A stretch of 64,000 bases of DNA from Amanita rubescens (Eukaryota; Basidiomycota; Agaricomycetes; Agaricales; Amanitaceae): positions 62,001-126,000 of the forward strand of contig WION01000013.1 of assembly GCA_015039365.1 (NCBI GenBank). Reading direction: 5' to 3'. Below, piece by piece: positions 1-11,734 of the stretch (position 1 is the first letter of the stretch; the number at the start of each line of letters is the position of its first letter). The notes below the pieces were generated by a model. It was not told the origin of the DNA, did not search any database, and was given only the letters and a program-made list of their open reading frames with translations. The position numbers and the translations under genes are program-made.

Positions 1-149
1 GACATGATGATATTCTAGATCTTGTCTGTAAAAGTATATACCGGATCTCATTTCCAGTTGTCATGCCCCCCCGCCTTTGACTCTACTCAACCACATCTTA
101 AAGCCTGAGCGCTGAGCGGTCGAGTCCATTCATCACGAACGATCGAAAT

Positions 150-1797
150 ATGGCGCCCAACGAGGAAATTGCCGAATGTGGTTTAAGCTCTCCCGCGGTC
201 GATTGGTGCGGCCCGCCTCATCGGAGTCGTTCTCCATGGTCGCCGTCTGTCTCTAGACTTCCCAAACCTTTACGCAGAAGAAGTAGCAGCAGAACGTTGC
301 TCGAACGCGTCCCTGAAGAACAACAACACTTTATCATGGAAGCAGTTCGTGACACCGACTCTCCAGAGTGGTTGTGGGACGAGGAACTCGAACATCAAGG
401 CCTTTTCCGAGGTATTGATACATGCTATTTGCTTGCATTAATGCGGTTAACTGATAAAATGGTTAATTTGCAGGATCTTATCGTGCTCTTCTGGCATTGT
501 ACTCCCTTACGCCACTCACGACGCTCGCAACGTTTCTCTTCTTCGCTTTCCTCCCGTCCCTCGCGTATCCGCCAGAAAATGACCAATGGAAGGAACATTA
601 TCCAGCCTACCTTCCATTCCCCCTTCCAGAGCTACTTGTTTCTATCGCTTTCTCTTCATTGTCTCAGATGCTATGGGCGCCCATTTTTTCCGTGACCTCA
701 TTGTTTCAATCTCTGTATTCCTTTGAAGACACAGGATACGCAACCTACATCACCGCACTCTCCACCATTCTGTCGTCCGCTGTTCATACGATCTCAGCAT
801 TACTATTGCGGGTCTGCTCTTTTGCAACCCTCTTTCCAATCGTCGGCAATAGCTCGAATTTAGCAGTATCAACAAGGAATCCAATGTTTCATATTGTTTG
901 GTGGACAGCCCTGGGCTGGTCCATTGCCGAAGCTACGATAGGAACTGTACAAGGGTATCACGCCATCGGTCTGTACAAGGAAATTCTAGTCTCCGGCCGA
1001 AGAAAGCCAAAAATAAGTCATTCGAGCCAATTCGAGGCCGATAATATCCCTAGTCCTCGTCAGGGAAATGAAAATGGAAAAGGAAAACAAGTAGCTTCCT
1101 CATGCGATGATGTGCCTTTGCCACGTCGCGAGCTAAACGCATATGGAACTTTGTCCAATGAGCAAGCGACGTTCAGCACGAACGTGGCTATCCCAGGGGA
1201 GCGAGAACCTTTGCTCCGCAAGGGTAGCGATCTCTCTGTGATCACATCATCGTCATTCGCCTCCCTCTCCCTGCATCCAAGCATTGCGTGGGATAATCCC
1301 GCGGAACAAGGGGACGTTGACTCAGTGGAAAGCGAGTTACAGGTTCAGGTTGACAGGGATATCGATCATCTATTGGCATTCAGGAAAAGGGAAGAGCTTG
1401 AAGAATTGTATGGAATGCCATTTATAGTGAGTGGATATATTCCTAGGGTATCACGATTTATTGAGATTTGTCGCAGAAAATTCCAGTATTCGTATCTTGT
1501 CTTCACAGATTCAACTCGCTTCTACAATCACTGGGCTTTTCCCTTATTCTTGCCGCTGGATACATATCCACATCCTCCGCTCAACCGCCAACACCCACCT
1601 TCGGTTCTGACGGCCGATCCCCACAAGCCATTTACATCCTCACAGCCAGCGTTTTCGTCATTCACCTCATTCTCACGTTACTTCATGCTCCGATTCTCCT
1701 ACCAAAACTTGGTGTTCACACCGTTGTATATTTAAGCTCTATCACCGCGCTGGGAACTTTCTTTGTGGGTTTGGCGGTATGGGGTGGCGTCTCATAG
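150..1797 (+). CDS. Multi-pass membrane protein, unknown function
   Basis: Three exons: 150-411, 474-1426 and 1477-1797, with GT-AG introns of 62 and 50 nt that keep frame, giving about 511 residues. The first ~85 residues are Ser/Arg-rich and hydrophilic. Hydrophobic stretches follow around LATFLFFAFLPSLAY, the region after PELLVSIAF, a segment near TALSTILSSAV, and HIVWWTALGWSIAEATIG. A polar cytosolic-type loop of roughly 150 residues comes next, then three more hydrophobic stretches at the C-terminus (LGFSLILAAGY, AIYILTASVFVIHLILT, VVYLSSITALGTFFVGLAV). I do not recognise the family; it looks like a fungal integral membrane protein of the endomembrane or plasma membrane. The split of hydrophobic segments around a charged loop is seen; localisation is inferred. 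Confidence 0.75.
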
Positions 1798-2521
1798 CTT
1801 CTGGTATTCTCCCAGGTAAAATAATGTGTTACTTTTTTCTATTTTTCTTGTATACGATACATGAACGAGTCCTCACGATGTAAACTAGCGGACAACCTAA
1901 AAAAAATAATGTATTGAGCTCGATGATTCAATGAGGTGGGAATGGATGGTGCAGAATCAGTGGGTCGATGTATATCAACAAGCGTCCTCAGCCCGCCTCC
2001 GTTTTTGTACACTTCGGAGACTTTGGTATGGGCAAGTCCGCATTTATGTCCGCCCATCGAGGTATCATCGCATAGAGAAACGCAGATACGAAACTCACTG
2101 TGTACAGTATTCCGGTAAATTCAATGTATTTATTGCATTTCTTGAATCTGAGAAAATGGTGTTAGTTATGAGAATTGCTCGATGTTTTTAAGACGATAAA
2201 AGGATCAGACAAGGCTGAAATCGAGAAATTATTCCACATGGCATTGTATGCTCAGAATGTGGTAAAGTTGTATGGTACTCTAAGTCATCACGACAACAAA
2301 AGGGAAAAGAAATCGCAACTCACCATAGACGCGAACCAAAGAAAAAAAGAAAGAAAACGCGTCCTTTAAATTCAATTGTAACTCCGATATGGACATCTCC
2401 GGAGGAGAACAGATAAGATAAGCCCAGGTTCATCTGGAGGTTTCTGCATCATTCCTTTCGGTAATAAACAAACCTATATAGCCGACGCACCTCTCCGTAA
2501 CATTTTCCAACCCACCGAACT
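1798..2521. other. Intergenic region upstream of FES1
   Basis: About 720 bases with only short overlapping ORFs lacking family resemblance. It should hold the 3' UTR of the membrane protein gene and the FES1 promoter. A TATA-like tatata lies at about 2475-2480, some 42 bases before the FES1 start codon; whether it is used is unknown. Confidence 0.5.
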
Positions 2522-3877
2522 ATGCAGTCACTTCTCACATGGAGCATCCAAAATTCGACGCAGGGGCAGCAGGGCCCTAGCGTCGATCAACAGAAGCTGG
2601 ATCCCGAGATTATTGATATGATTCTAGGTCGTCCGGATTCGCAGCTGATGAAGGAATCTTTGGCTATTGCGCTTGATGAGAATAGGTCAGAGGATGATAG
2701 GATCGATGCGCTGGACCAGTTTGAGATGGTGAGTCAACCGTCTAGTACTTGGTGGTTGACAAAAACTAACTCGGAATTTGTCAAGCTCATTGAGCAGATT
2801 GATAATGCGAATAGTGAGTGGGTCACCGGGTCAGTGCGGGATGAGAATATATTCGTTGACTTAGGATTTAGATTTGCAGAAATTGCAACTATGGGAGCCG
2901 TTGCAGTCCTTACTCATATCGGATAATTCCTCGCCAGAAATCAAGACGGCAGTGTTGTGGATCATTGGAACAGCATTGCAGAACAATCCTGCTGCACAAG
3001 ATGACGTTCGTATTTTTTTTTGATACCAGTAGCTGACATTGAGAACGTATGATAGTATATGCAATATCACCCATTACCCGCTCTTCTCAACTTCCTAACG
3101 CCCGCTGCTAGATCAACGCTCAAGACTCGCTCCAAGGCAATGTACGCTCTATCTGGACTTCTGAAACACAACGCACCAGCCGTCGATGCTCTCAGTTCGC
3201 TAGGATGGACGACGCTCCGAGATGCTTTACAAGGTGAGGGTTTGACCACCCATCATGCCAACTCGATTCTGACGGCAGTATATTCCAGATCCAGACATAT
3301 CTGTCCGGCGGAAAACCATATTCCTGCTAAGCGCTCTTCTTGTTCCCAACGATATCGTTGCATCTCAAAACACACTACCCAACGTTCATGGACCGGAATC
3401 GCTCTCATCAGCTGCTGATAACTCGAGCGCGTCACATGCTAGCACGCAGCCAGTCCATCCTAATTCGCATGCTGCCCACCTCTTGAACCCGCGACGAACG
3501 TCAACTACGCCACAGACACTGCAAGCATTCCAAAAATATGGTATCCTGGACGCGGTTATTTCTTCGCTCGTTAATATCGTGCCATACGGAGAGGACGGGG
3601 ATCAAGAAGGACCCGACTCGGACTTTGAGGAAAAAGGCATGCGGTGAGCATGTTAGATAGTTACGCTCTCTCTTATGATTTCTGACGCGGTTGCGGTAGG
3701 CTACTGCACATCTATCTTATCCAATGTCGGACAGAGTTGACGGGCGATCAGCGGAAGATGCTCGGACCTTGGGTAGGTAACGAGCTCAAATCCGCTGGAT
3801 CGGAAAAGGCACTGGCGGAACGGTGGTGTTTCGATTTAGACGAGTTGAGGGCGCTGGTGAATCTAACAAGGGCATAA
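2522..3877 (+). CDS. FES1: Hsp70 nucleotide exchange factor Fes1
   Basis: Fes1/HspBP1 family armadillo-type protein that releases ADP from cytosolic Hsp70 and supports disposal of misfolded proteins. Exons: 2522-2728, 2786-2813, 2872-3005, 3056-3233, 3289-3643 and 3700-3877. All junctions keep frame and join into the family core: LIEQIDNANN, QKLQLWEPLQSLL, then EIKTAVLWIIGTALQNNP and later KAMYALSGLLKHN. The N-terminus with LLTWSIQNS is the typical Fes1 start. The first intron ends in AAG rather than CAG/TAG but is supported by a CTAAC branch site and by the protein alignment. A serine/histidine-rich insert (SASHASTQPVHPNSHA) sits in the C-terminal half. No defects were seen, so it should be functional. 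Family assignment is from recalled conserved motifs. Confidence 0.93.
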
Positions 3878-4198
3878 CCCATCGGCCATGTAGACTCATT
3901 TATCCTTCTCAATCTGCCGACGCAACATGCTCAGCGGCCTGCATTCCTACATCAGGTTTACAACAGGTCTCCGTCCAAGAAAAAAGGGGCATAGAACTAC
4001 ATTGGGTTTACAAGTTGCAAAACGATTCGCCAAATTGTACAACACGCAACGTTCGACAATATAATGCTGCATTACGGAGAATGGAGAATTCCATTGCCTA
4101 GATTCATAATCAAGAAATGCAACGAGATGCAAAAAAAGGAGAGTGACGACACGGCGGGAAGAGGTTCATGAAATTTATTATAGGCGTTGGGGGGGCAG
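3878..4198. other. Convergent 3' region between FES1 and the Cdc20-like gene
   Basis: About 320 bases between two converging stop codons. No gene is seen; it should contain both 3' UTRs. Confidence 0.5.
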
Positions 4199-5830
4199 CT
4201 ATCGAATGGTAGAGCTGTTTATGAAGCTGGGTTGCTTCTTGATCTCTTTCCGTTTGGACCAGACGTCGCAGACGTTCAGTTTGCAATCGTCCGGTATGGA
4301 AAGAATCACTTTGGTGCCATGCGCGTTAAGCACGCTAACACCAAGTGGCTTGTCTACGACGTCCAATGTCGTAACGAGGCGGAGCAATGGATAAGAATGA
4401 ATGGCGATTGAGTTGGAAACACTTGTCCGTGGCCGGACATGCGATGCCGATGGATCGGCTGGCGTCAGAATCGTTCCATGCGTGCTGAGCAGTTCTTTGC
4501 AATGAGGCGAAAAGTGCAAACCAGTCACGGGCGAGTCGAGTTCGATCTTTCCCGGTACCGTCGCATTGGATGGAATACTCGTATCGATATTCCATAAGCG
4601 GATGATACCCTTGGTATCGCCTGTGGCGAGCACTTTCGCCTGCCAGGGGCACCAAGTCACAGCCTAAAAAAAACGAGGAACAATGAAAAACCCGATCATT
4701 CCAAGCAATTTAACTTACAGATATGGCACCCCCATGTTGGATCTTCTTACGCCGTTGAATGAAATCACCAACGTCGAGTGGGGTCCTCTGACCTGGTTCC
4801 CAACAATACACTGTTCCTGTCTGATCACCGCTCGCAAGCAATTTTCCCGTGGCATTCCACGCAAGGCTGGTTATGCGTGTCTGATGTCGTGTAACTTTGC
4901 GTGCTTGTTCTTTCATTTTCGAGGTAGGATTCACTCTAGTATCGTAATGCTTGATAGTACCTTTCAGCCCACCGATGGTCAGCACGGGACCGTTCCAACG
5001 CATCACGGAAACACCCTTCGTAGACCAGCTTGCCGTCATCTTTTTCGATCTGACGTCCCATATGTTCACATAACCTTTGCTCGTGCCCAATGCCACGACA
5101 TCGGGCGTATCGACACCCGCGCACTCGATAATGCGCAAATCCCCGTGACTTTCTTGAAGTTTACAAAGTTGACCAACATCTTCGCTGGTGGTCAAGTTCT
5201 TGTAGTGCACCCTGTTTCCTCGGTTGAAAAACAGAATATTATGAGACGAGCAGCTGAGGAGGGGCAGCGAAGGGGTGGGGATATCATCAGAGGCAGGTGG
5301 GGAATAATCCAGCGATATTTTCGTGTTCCGAAGATGGAATTTCGCTGATAATTCAGAGTAGGATAGTATAGATGGCGACGAGGAACGCAATGACGCGGAC
5401 GAAATGCTTCTCATCAATGCCATACCGGACCGGCTGATGAATGCCGAGCCCCCTGATGACAGGTCAGCAAATGGCCCGGGACTACCCGCTCTTGACGCGG
5501 TAGTAAATGATGATGAGCCACTCAGCGGGCGCGGATGATGCAAGGTGGAGTCGTAATCATCTTCATGTAGTGGTCTTGCTCTGGGGAGCCGATCAGGCTG
5601 TATATGGGGTATATCATGATCAGGGACGCGTCGGCGAAGGGTACGCCACTCACACCAGATGTGACTGAGGGTGAACCACTTCGCAGTTGAGTTTGGAATT
5701 CAGCCGATATGGGCGATATAGCTGATACACGAGGCCGTTTTCGATGAGATTCCGTGATGGAACCGTTCCCTGTGGATAGAACGCGCTTCCTGGCTGTTCC
5801 CGCGAGCTCCGGTGTAGAGGTTGAGGCCAT
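4199..5830 (-). CDS. Cdc20/Fizzy-like APC/C activator (WD40)
   Basis: Exons (minus) 5830-5654, 5597-4719 and 4663-4199, introns of 56 and 55 nt, 506 residues. It carries a WD40 propeller with Cdc20-type blades: GYVNIWDVRSKKM, KGTIKHYDTR, HQTRITSLAWN, GKLLASGDQTGTVYCWE, HGGAISAVTWCPWQAKVLAT and GIIRLWNI. The last two residues are Ile-Arg, the IR tail by which Cdc20/Cdh1 activators dock on APC/C TPR subunits. Just after intron 1 the protein reads DRLPRAR, which resembles the C-box (DR[FY]IPxR) but is one residue short. The N-terminus is basic and Ser-rich, as in activators. It could be canonical Cdc20 or a meiotic/Ama1-like paralogue; the weak C-box favours a divergent member. The propeller and IR tail are seen; the cell-cycle role is inferred from the family. 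Confidence 0.85.
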
Positions 5831-6067
5831 GGTCTGATAATGAGAAAATCGTGAAAAGTGAAAAACACAAGCTGAAACGTGAGCAGGGTATAGAATGCCT
5901 CAAGGAGGCACGAGAACGTGCAAAGGGCGAGGAAAGGTGACAGATGAAAATGAGGTGGTTTTGTTGACGTGTTATTTATTGATGGTGATGAAGCCACCTA
6001 GCCAGGTCATTACAAGATATCATTTCATTACACATGGGTACTCGTTTATACATCATCCATCCAATCT

Positions 6068-6869
6068 TCAATCACCACTACGTTCAATTTCCAAAGTGGA
6101 ATTGTAAACGCCCCACGCATATCTAAGAACGCGAGCTTCGGATATATCTAAAAGCGGGAGAGCCTCTTCCACGGAGACGAGGTGCGACTCAAAGCTCTGC
6201 TCGTCGGGCATTCCAGTGCCAAGTTCACGGACCTATGATATCATACTTGAGTATAAACAATTCGATGTATGTGCGATTTCTATCAACATACCGCGTTTTC
6301 CGGTATCTGTCCGACATACCAGAAAACTAGATATTCGCCCGGAGGCCTAACCACCCGGCCGCGTCGCACGACTGCACCGTATGACGTGATTGTAGTATAG
6401 ATTGGCTCCGTATTAGGCCTGTTGATAGCTTGCACGTCTTGGGGAGAAGGTGGTGCATTTGATTCCGTATATAACGGAAGAGGTGTGACACGATAACCTG
6501 ACTTGGAAAGTGTAAGGTAATTCAGCGCGCGTAAGATGAGCATACAACCTCTTCGTAAGCTTCTCTAAGAGCGGTCTGTTCGAGAGACTCGCCAATATCC
6601 TTCCTACCCCTTGGTAGGAAGCATGAATTCGATTCACGATCATGGACAATGACGATTTTGCTCGTTGATGGTTGGATGATGACCATCCCTGCCCCGAGCA
6701 GAAAATTAAAGGCCGCCAAACCGCTGTTGGGGATAGGAGGAGTTGAATAAGGTGATAATGGCTCTGCACTCTGAGAATTTCTAAAGTTTATAAGTCGCCT
6801 CATAACGTGGAATGAGTAGTCGATATGCATTCGACATTGTATGCAGTTGAGGTGGTCACACTCCGTCAC
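6068..6869 (-). CDS. Nudix hydrolase
   Basis: Exons (minus) 6869-6549, 6501-6292 and 6232-6068, introns of 47 and 59 nt, 231 residues. The Nudix box is complete once intron 1 is removed: GRKDIGESLEQTALREAYEE followed by SGY, matching GX5EX7REUXEEXGU with catalytic REAYEE glutamates. Upstream, FLLGAGMVII and KIVIVHDRE form the usual first Nudix strands. The substrate cannot be read from sequence; fungal relatives act on diphosphoinositol polyphosphates, diadenosine polyphosphates or caps. The CDS ends just before a proline-poor tail, LRYAWGVYNSTLEIE. The start codon could also be an internal Met (MRRLINF). It is followed downstream on the same strand by the Cdc20-like gene. Confidence 0.88.
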
Positions 6870-6967
6870 GCACTCGTAAACGGTATGATTAGATTCGTCA
6901 TTACGTCGTTTCAGGTCATAAAAGTCGTGAAATCATACAACCGGTAACATACTACCACCCCGTATCC

Positions 6968-7707
6968 TCAAGAAAAAAGCGCTACGAGCGTCACGAACCC
7001 ACCCACGAACATAGCCGCCTCAAAATGACACCTTGTTCCAGCGCCGGACGTCTGTGTGGGTGAGGCTATTGCAGAACTTGTCGTCTTGTTACTAAGAACA
7101 GTGCTTGTAAACGAACACACTGTTCTTATGTTGTTCACGAGATTAGGCAAATTTGGGTCATTGAGGACATCCGTCTGATTGGTCTGAATGAAGCTAACGT
7201 TTCATGGTAAGTGGATATCCCCTTTTTACGCATACGATGGCTATGCGCACCAATCGACGCATTGTGGGAACACTGCTTGAAATGTATCTGTGCAGGCGCA
7301 TTTGATAACATCGATGAATGCCCCGGGATTAAAAAGCACCTGTTAACAGGTGAACAGCGGTATAGAACAGACACTGATAGATAGCTACCATTGAGATGTT
7401 CGCCAATACTGGAGCGGCCTGGGCACAGCTACTGATGCTTCCATAATTCTGCAAAGATTTGCTTTAGGTCAAGTTCATATGGAAGGACACCACATTGGCG
7501 CCACCGGTCACCATTTAATGTACTTCTCACCTGTGCGCATATGGGGCAAGACGGTGGGCTATCTGGAAACTGAGGTTCGGCCCTGCGCGTCAATATATGC
7601 GATCCACCATGAAAGGGAGTGGGTATTGAAGACGCCAAAACCAAATCCGCGAAGAAGACGATGGCAAGGACAAATGGTACTATCTCCCGGATTCGTAGAC
7701 AGGGCAT
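6968..7707 (-). CDS. Small secreted 8-cysteine GPI-anchored protein
   Basis: Four exons (minus) 7707-7531, 7448-7389, 7339-7251 and 7193-6968, 183 residues. An N-terminal hydrophobic signal peptide (IVPFVLAIVFFADLVLASS) is followed by a possible Arg-Arg processing site. The mature part has eight cysteines arranged as CPIC, SSC, KCAC, QC, DC, VC. Next comes a Ser/Thr-rich linker (TSSAIASPTQTSG, also one more Cys) and a C-terminal hydrophobic tail FVGGFVTLVALFS ending at the stop, the usual GPI-attachment layout. Spacing is CFEM-like but not a clear CFEM match. Probably extracellular, at the cell wall or membrane; function unknown. N-glycosylation sequons occur (NIS, NQT, NKT). Confidence 0.75.
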
Positions 7708-8697
7708 GACGTGCTCTTCGGCGATTTAGCACTGGAAAAATTCAGTTTTCTACGGATGTCCTGTAGATTCCTAGATGGACGTCTCTTGCATGAACGTAGG
7801 TACCAGACTCTGCAGCAACCCTGGGAGACGGCGTGCCATGAAGACGGGGAGGTGAACGAATTTGGATAATCCATCATACATCAAGTCATGTGTTTGTTTG
7901 TGGCATGGTCGGTTCATTTCTTATTTTGCCAAGCTTGGATCTTCTGCTGGGGAAACAGATCTCCACCGATTTCGGACTGTCGCTGGTAGCAGAAGAATTG
8001 AATAACATCACCTGAAAGCTGACAATCATTCGAGCGCGAACTATCTATATCAACCAATGGAATGACCCAAATCCACACTCCTACGGAACATTAACAATGC
8101 CTTTCTTTATTACGCGTTGGGACATCCACGATGACTTCTAGCACCGAGCCTCCGAAGCTGTCTGGCAAGAGTCTCAGCACAGGAACGAAAAGTTATTGTA
8201 CGCAGGCTTGCCACGAGCGCTCCAAGTCAGCGCTCGCCAATCATAGATGAACAAATTTGGGACACTACGGAGCACGTACCTTTTTTAACAATCCGGCGGT
8301 GCCTATCATACCGGTACGCTCATTCAAGATGTTCCCGACCACTCTCCAAGTCAAATTTACTCGTGGCTGTGTGGAATCAGCGCGCTAATATTTCGGCTTC
8401 AGAAACATTGCGCGACTCAAGTTACATGCCCACCCAGCCATCAAGCTATGATGAACGCGTGCATACCAGCGATGTCGTGACGAGATAATCGGATGCAGTG
8501 CCGTAACAACAGGACACGATAAACTTAGTTCTTAGGACATATCTGACTTATACAGGACAATGGACGATTAGACTAACTAGTGGTAAATTGAACTCGGTTG
8601 GATATCAAGAACGAAGACCTTGATGTACACGAAAGTAAGTAATAAAGATGACTCCGTGCGCGATACCACTCTGAAGGAGTGTTTAGGGTCGCTCCGT
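7708..8697. other. Intergenic region without recognisable genes
   Basis: About 990 bases. Only short ORFs without family resemblance occur on either strand. Confidence 0.4.
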
Positions 8698-9997
8698 TCA
8701 TTCCGGCGCAAGTAGTAACTTCCGGGATCTACGCGACGAGCGATGATGCGGATGGTACGAAGACTTGCAGCGTTTCTTGGGATGATGGACGACCCGATAA
8801 AGCGCATCATGTTCATCGTCGTCTGCATCGGTAGATTGCTCTCCAATTTCTTCGACTTTCGTCGTGGCAGCCAGCGGGAGCGGCAGCGTCTTCCCGGATC
8901 TGCGGTAATGAAGCCGATTTACAGATAACGGGTTATCGGAAGCTCCAATGATAAACCTCTCTTTGAACAGGCTGTGGTAATTAAGCACGATCGGCCACTC
9001 GAGAAAGTAAGTCGGATCAATCAACTCCGGACATGCGTGTCGATAGCGATAGCTAGATTCCCAACGATAGGTGTCCTTGTATGCGAGATAAATTGCTTGC
9101 AGATCGCGTTGCAGCTCAACCATTCGAAGCTCCCGCTCCTCCTCGTCTTTGAACTTTCGGACTGCGCAGTAGGTTAACAAGCGGACCTTGTTATCCAGCG
9201 ACATCATAAGGTTGAAGTCGACATATACAGGCCACCATAAACCTCGATCAGCCAGCCTGAGCATTGCATCACTCAGGGCGATGATGTCTGAAGCTTGAAA
9301 CGGCCTTCCAAAGGCAGGCTCGCTCAAGAGTCCTATCGTATCACCATCTGAATTGACAACATGGCCAACAAGCTCGAAAGTGAGATCGAGACCACGTAGC
9401 ATCTCGTACGCTTGGTGGCACATTACTTCAAATGATCTAAGCTGAGAACGGACCTACTAACCTCTCATCTGACGCTCCAGCAATGCCGATGTCGCGTCTT
9501 CCCATCCTAGCTGCATATCCACTATTTGGTGTGTTATGATCACTTTTCATCAGGTGATTCTTCATGCACGTACATTGCTGTCCTCTCCAGATAACTTCTA
9601 TCGTATTACCCTGGGCTGGCCTGAGGTAGGTAAGCTCATCCTGGTGCACCTTTGGCACACAAGGTTGGTATTTGATGCGATACAACGGGCGTTTGCGATA
9701 GGCTATGGTTCGCCTCCCATGGTCCCCCCGTATAAAGTAGGCCCAGTTTGTCTTTCCGAATACAAGTGATTTCGCGAATGGCTGCAGCTCTTTCAACTCT
9801 GATTCAATATACTCCAAACGTGATTCACGGGAATCACACTGGACAATGGGCGGCATAGGGACTTGGATTGTTAACCACTGTCCATTCTTCCAGAGGCAGA
9901 CCGTAAGTCCGTAGGAGATAGCTGAGCAACACAATATCGTGAAAATATATGGAGGTAGTGTTTCAATGACAGGAGGCATGTAGTGTTCGACGCTCAT
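8698..9997 (-). CDS. Pseudokinase-like fungal protein, copy A
   Basis: Exons (minus) 9997-9574, 9521-9462 and 9410-8698, introns of 52 and 51 nt, 398 residues. The same exon plan is found in the neighbouring paralogue at 11735-13013, which fixes the junctions. The N-terminal ~140 residues start MSVEHYMPPVIETLPPYIF and contain LVFGKTNWAYF. The C-terminal half reads like a kinase C-lobe: GLDLTFELVGHV, a hinge-like LLSEPAFGRPFQASD, then VDFNLMMSLDNKVRLLTY in the place of the catalytic loop and DFG. The HRD and DFG motifs are not conserved, so catalysis is doubtful. The basic tail RRSRKLLLAPE is shared with copy B. The kinase-like fold is my inference from spacing, not a confirmed family match. 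Confidence 0.7.
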
Positions 9998-11734
9998 TTC
10001 GAAGAAGTGGGAGTCAAGATGACCTTATAACAGGCGCCCATGTCCTTGTTGCCACTGATTTTTTGCTGTGTACTATGGTCAGCAGCGCCACTCCCGGCCT
10101 ACATCTCGTCTTCCTCTTATAGATCAACTCTTCCGATCATATCCCATGACACACGAAGACCGGAAATATTTTTCAGTACATCGTATTCGAACCTGACGTT
10201 AGGACCAGATACTTATAAAGAACATACGGCTTTCTGCTGTGCAAGGTAGTAGCCTGGGTGGTCATAAATGCATAAATACCGACCATTTAACTCTTTTATG
10301 TGCTAAGTACCGTGAGACCATAAATATTCAAGTGTACAGAATGACGCGCAATTGTCAAACTATTAATGCTACCATAACCTTAACATTTTCGAAAGATTAG
10401 GAGAAAGGATGTTGTGCTCCCCACGTTCAAAAGGAGCGGAGCGATGCATATTCATGCTGGAAAATTACTCACATGTATAAGGAAGGTGGATGTCTATGCG
10501 CTACGTGCGGGAGTATTCGACCAAATTCTCAACAGGCTTGTCTCCAATCCTCTGGAATACAGGCTCAACAGAGCAAACGCGCTCTAGGAGACGTTCAAGA
10601 AGGTTGTGAAAAGCGTCAACAATGAATGTTGCATCTAGCACTTTATCGTAAAACCAGGCCTCTTCACGCCGCTAGAGACTAATTTTGTGGTTCAAACCAC
10701 CTGCGCTTGGCGACCTGTTCATGGAGCATTCATTTACCTCTCAGATTCGGGTTTGCCCGCGTTGGAGGAGAATCTTCTCCCAAATATTTGGTGTCAGCCG
10801 AGTTCGCAAAGACGGCGTGCTCGGTCGAGTTCTAAATCATCGTTCCGAGTCCATGCAGCCGGACTTTGAATTGTTAATACTCCTATCTCTGTTTCTCGAG
10901 TTTAGTGTTGCAGAGTATTATGCCCAGAATGAAGGTTCACTAGGAACTTTGGCAGGATACGGGACAATTGCCTGGCAGGCATACAAAGCAAAGATGGTGT
11001 GACCCACCTTCCAACCGCGTCTCTCCGATTCAATTCCCGCTGGGCCTTCTCTGCTCATGGAAAAACGTTCTCTTGTTTCAAATTCTAGCTTTTTGTCTTG
11101 CGTGGTGAAATTCATGGTCCTGCGCAAGTTTCCCAGAGCATCCTGGCCACCTGAGTACGGCAGGTATTATGCCAAGTGAAAGAACACATACTTTGCGTGC
11201 CACTGCTCCGGACAGTGATAGAGGAGTAGCCAGATAAAGAGTATCGGGGAATCTAGTCTATGATCCCCGATTTTCATTCTGTTCCAACGGTTTCGTCTAA
11301 GACTTACAAGTGCTGTGGGTAACAGGACAAGGTTGTCTGCTGTGCGAATACCACGACTCAAAAACCAGGCCATTGATTTCTGGCGGGAGACATCGTGGAG
11401 ACGTTTATCACCTAGTAGTAGAACGTCATTAGCGTACCAATGCAATGTGAGTGAAATATGAAGTGACTTGGGTAAAACGGATTTCACGTAGAACGTAGAA
11501 CGTACCATATACCAAAGTCGTTTAGGTAGAATAAATTTTTCATAGAACATAGCATACTAATGTCATGTAGGTAAAATACGAAATGTACCATGAAATAGCG
11601 TTGAAGATATGATAAATGAGTCACGTACATTGCACGGCATGGAATGAAGTAACAAACATGCATAAGGATGCTATACAAAGTGACCCAATGCATGCTAAGT
11701 GAGAGTTCGGAAAATCGATGCTGAGGGTATCATA
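9998..11734. other. Long spacer between the two pseudokinase-like paralogues
   Basis: About 1.7 kb. Apart from the weak minus-strand exon at 10501-10671 no coding signal is convincing. The part from about 11440 to 11660 is AT-rich and has imperfectly repeated short pieces (for example variants of tcatgtaggtaaaata and acgtagaacgta). Confidence 0.4.
10501..10671 (-). pseudogene. Possible orphan terminal exon or gene relic
   Basis: Open for 56 codons after an acceptor-like ctctag and ending in TAG. It encodes a well-mixed peptide (EEAWFYDKVLDATFIVDAFH, then LLERLLERVCSVEPVF). A possible intron (gtaaat to ctctag) and an upstream piece lie at about 10672-10760. No Met start or full gene can be built. 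It could be a relic of a decayed gene; chance is also possible. Confidence 0.22.
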
